Assembly: GCA_009782015.1 (NCBI GenBank)
Contig: WQUP01000027.1
Location: 1 to 7,505, forward strand
Direction: 5' to 3'
DNA from: Endomicrobiia bacterium
GTDB lineage: Bacteria; Elusimicrobiota; Endomicrobiia; Endomicrobiales; Endomicrobiaceae
Length of the DNA: 7,505 bases
This document shows positions 5,713 to 7,505 of this stretch, piece after piece. The notes beneath the pieces are model-generated. The model did not search any database and had not been told where the DNA came from. It saw only the letters and a program-made list of their open reading frames with translations. Position numbers and translations under genes: made by a program. Position 1 is the stretch's first letter; each line of letters begins with the position of its first letter.

Positions 5713-5805
5713 TGTCATTCTGAGGCAGTGAAGGGACAATGTCCCAAACTGCCGAAGAATCTAGACATCTAGATCCTTCGATGACAATGTCATCTCAGAA
5801 TGACA
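5713..5805. repeat. Palindromic intergenic element 4: fully tiled four-way palindrome
   Basis: The perfect 12-bp terminal inverted repeat TGTCATTCTGAG (5713-5724) and CTCAGAATGACA (5794-5805) encloses three directly adjoining palindromes. The first is 5725-5752 (GCAGT/ACTGC outside GGGAC/GTCCC). The second is 5753-5780 (CGAAG/CTTCG outside ATCTAGA/TCTAGAT). The third is 5781-5793 (ATGAC/GTCAT, loop AAT). The pieces sum to exactly 93 nt with no linker. It lies between batC and batD and shares its ends with elements 1-3. There is no tRNA signature and no T-run. Confidence 0.9.
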
Positions 5806-5844
5806 GGCAAGAGACTCATTCGATGGCGAAATTTTTAGTTTTTC

Positions 5845-5851
5845 AGAGAGG
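5845..5851 (+). promoter_or_regulatory. Ribosome binding site for batD
   Basis: AGAGAGG ends 6 nt before ATG 5858, among the better Shine-Dalgarno sites in the window. It fixes the batD start where a signal peptide begins. Confidence 0.75.
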
Positions 5852-5857
5852 TTCAAT

Positions 5858-7505
5858 ATGCTTAAATTCATCAAAACGCTTGCCGTCATTTTATTATTCG
5901 CGCCTGCATTGGCGCATGCCGGAAACATTTCCATAAGCGCTTCCGCGGACAAACAAACCGTGGCGCTCAACGATTATCTCGTATATACCGTAACGGTGAG
6001 AGGAGACTCAACCGATTTGCCCGACCCGAAACTCGGGAATATAAACGGATTTAAACTATACGGTTCCGGCACGTCAAGAAGCATGTCTTTTGTAAACGGC
6101 GCGGTAAACATGAGCGTATCGCACACGTACAATCTCGTGCCGCAGACCGCCGGAAAGTTTACTATACCGCCGGCCACGGCAGTCTATAACGGAAACACTT
6201 ACTCTTCGCAGCCTATAGACATCGAAGTTACGGCATATAAAAGCTCTCAAAGCGTAAACGCTTCGGCCTCAAATTCAAACTCCGCCGGAAGCGTTCAAAA
6301 ACAAAAATCCGCGTCCGCTCCGTCGCAGGAAGGCGGCGGGAAAGCTTTTGTAAAAGCTTCCGTCAGCAAAGCGACGGCTTATGTAAACGAGAAAATTACT
6401 TATAAGTTCAGCTTTTACACAAATGTGGGACTGCTTTCAAATCCGGCATACCAGCCGCCTGATTTCTCTGGTTTTTTCAATGACGGCACAACGCCGTTTA
6501 ACCGCCATGAAACCATTGACGGAAAAGATTATCAGGTAAGCGGACTGGAGTACGCGCTCTATCCGGTGGACAGCGGCAAAAAGACGATTTCTTCCGCAAA
6601 GGTGAGCATAGCCGTTGCCGACGTTCCTGATGCGGACGATTTTGACACGCTGTTTTCAAATATGATGGCAGGCATGGGCATGGGGCGCAGGCAGGTAGTG
6701 AATCTTCAGACGGATCCCGTAACCGTAAATGTGATTCCTTTGCCCGAAGAAGGACGGCCCGACGGATTTAACGGCGCTGTTGGGGATTTTAAAATTTCCG
6801 CTTCCGCAGATAAAAACGAAGTAAAAACCGGCGACGCCGTAACGATTTCTTTAAAAGTCAGCGGCAGGGGAAATATGAAAAGCGTAAATGCGGTCGATTT
6901 CGATCTCGGAAGCAGCTTTAGAAAATACGATACGATAGTCGCAAACGTTTCCGACGGATTAAAAGAGTTTCAGACAATTGTTGTTCCTTTGATGCCTGGC
7001 GAAAAAATTATACCGAAAATAAGGCTGTATTATTTTAATCCCGACTCTAAAAAATACGAATTTTCCGAAACCAAAGAGATTGCGCTAAAGGTTTCAGGAA
7101 ATCCGGTTGTTGAAGACAGCGCCGCGGCTCCTGAGCGTCAGGCGCGGATAAAAAACGATATCCGCTACAATAAAGATATTGCGTCCGTCTGCTTGTATTC
7201 CGGCCCGCTGCCCGCGGACAAAAAGTATTATTTTATGTTCGTTCCTTTTGCGCTGCTTCTTGGTTTATCTTATTTTTACAAAAGGCGCAGGGATAAAATG
7301 GCTTTTGACCCTGTTTTTAAAATAAAGCGCGAGGCGCGCTCCGGATTGGAAAAGTCTCTTGCAAAGGCTCAAAAGGATATGTCTTCGGGAGCAAGCAGAG
7401 AGTTTTACGACAGCCTTTACGAAGCATTGACGGACGCGGCAAGCGCGAGAACCGGAACAGGCTGCGGGAGTTTAAACGCGGCGCAGATATGCGAAAAGCT
7501 TGAGA
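5858..7505 (+). CDS. batD: BatD, exported oxygen-tolerance protein (3' end outside window)
   Basis: The frame is open from ATG 5858 to the right edge (549 codons). Residues 1-21 are a signal peptide ending AHA before GN. The exported part has repeated beta-sandwich domains. The first starts ISISASADKQTVALNDYLVYTV (25-46), the second KAFVKASVSKATAYVNEKITY (162-182), and the third FKISASADKNEVKTGDAVTISL (311-332). A Ser/Asn/Gln-rich linker covers 129-160. VIPLPEEGRPDGFNGAVGDF (292-311) and the following GRGNM are strong BatD signatures. A membrane segment at about 456-474 and the basic stretch KRRRDK lead to a cytoplasmic helical tail with REFYDSLYEALTDAASAR (514-531). This tail is like that of the mini-BatD upstream. 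BatD lacks a known catalytic site and is thought to be a scaffold for the VWA proteins. Probably only a few dozen residues are missing, judging from the family's usual end. Confidence 0.93.
   Translation, partial: MLKFIKTLAVILLFAPALAHAGNISISASADKQTVALNDYLVYTVTVRGDSTDLPDPKLGNINGFKLYGSGTSRSMSFVNGAVNMSVSHTYNLVPQTAGKFTIPPATAVYNGNTYSSQPIDIEVTAYKSSQSVNASASNSNSAGSVQKQKSASAPSQEGGGKAFVKASVSKATAYVNEKITYKFSFYTNVGLLSNPAYQPPDFSGFFNDGTTPFNRHETIDGKDYQVSGLEYALYPVDSGKKTISSAKVSIAVADVPDADDFDTLFSNMMAGMGMGRRQVVNLQTDPVTVNVIPLPEEGRPDGFNGAVGDFKISASADKNEVKTGDAVTISLKVSGRGNMKSVNAVDFDLGSSFRKYDTIVANVSDGLKEFQTIVVPLMPGEKIIPKIRLYYFNPDSKKYEFSETKEIALKVSGNPVVEDSAAAPERQARIKNDIRYNKDIASVCLYSGPLPADKKYYFMFVPFALLLGLSYFYKRRRDKMAFDPVFKIKREARSGLEKSLAKAQKDMSSGASREFYDSLYEALTDAASARTGTGCGSLNAAQICEKLE

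Noticed and set aside
5713..5805. Cloverleaf as a possible tRNA or tmRNA
   Set aside because: It lacks a T-arm GTTCGA sequence, D-arm features, an anticodon loop of 7 nt and any CCA-like end. The hairpin loops are 2-3 nt.
5739..5936. 65-codon + strand reading frame spanning the batC-batD gap
   Set aside because: Its first half is palindromic element 4 and its second half overlaps the signal peptide of batD in another frame. It has no ribosome site and no recognisable protein.

Overview
The window is one stretch of a bacterial Bat ("Bacteroides aerotolerance"-type) operon, all on the + strand. In order it holds the 3' end of a MoxR AAA+ ATPase gene, a DUF58 gene, a small membrane protein that looks like a miniature BatD, two VWA-domain membrane proteins (BatA and BatB), a TPR protein (BatC), and a BatD gene that runs off the right edge. 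The order and the protein signatures make the operon assignment secure. Its physiological role (aerotolerance, envelope stress, or MoxR-driven chaperone or metal-insertion work) is known only loosely for the family.

The organism is a Gram-negative-type bacterium of moderate to low GC, with many ATA, AAA and AGA codons, Sec signal peptides and short purine Shine-Dalgarno sites. The protein style and the abundant intergenic palindromes remind me of Elusimicrobiota/Endomicrobia, but this is an impression. Phylum cannot be settled from this window.

Layout: moxR end (1-213); gap with purine-rich repeat and palindrome; DUF58 (382-1263); gap with a second copy of the same repeat pair; mini-BatD (1448-2317), overlapping batA by 4 nt; batA (2314-3285); gap with an AT-rich inverted repeat; batB (3415-4416); gap with a third palindrome; batC (4521-5699); gap with a fourth palindrome; batD (5858 to the edge). 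The only junction without an inserted repeat is the ATGA overlap.

How the genes probably work together (family knowledge plus inference): MoxR is a cytoplasmic ATPase and DUF58 its usual partner. BatA and BatB are anchored in the inner membrane with metal-binding VWA domains. BatC offers TPR and coiled-coil protein-binding surfaces. BatD and the mini-BatD carry exported beta-sandwich domains and a cytoplasmic helical tail.

The least ordinary content is between the genes. Four elements share the ends TGTCAYNCTG and CAGRATGACA but have different cores, and each can be drawn as an outer stem enclosing three hairpins. In the last one (5713-5805) the outer stem and the three arms tile all 93 nt with no unpaired linker between them. 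No promoter or intrinsic terminator is visible, which fits a single transcript carrying these structures between cistrons.
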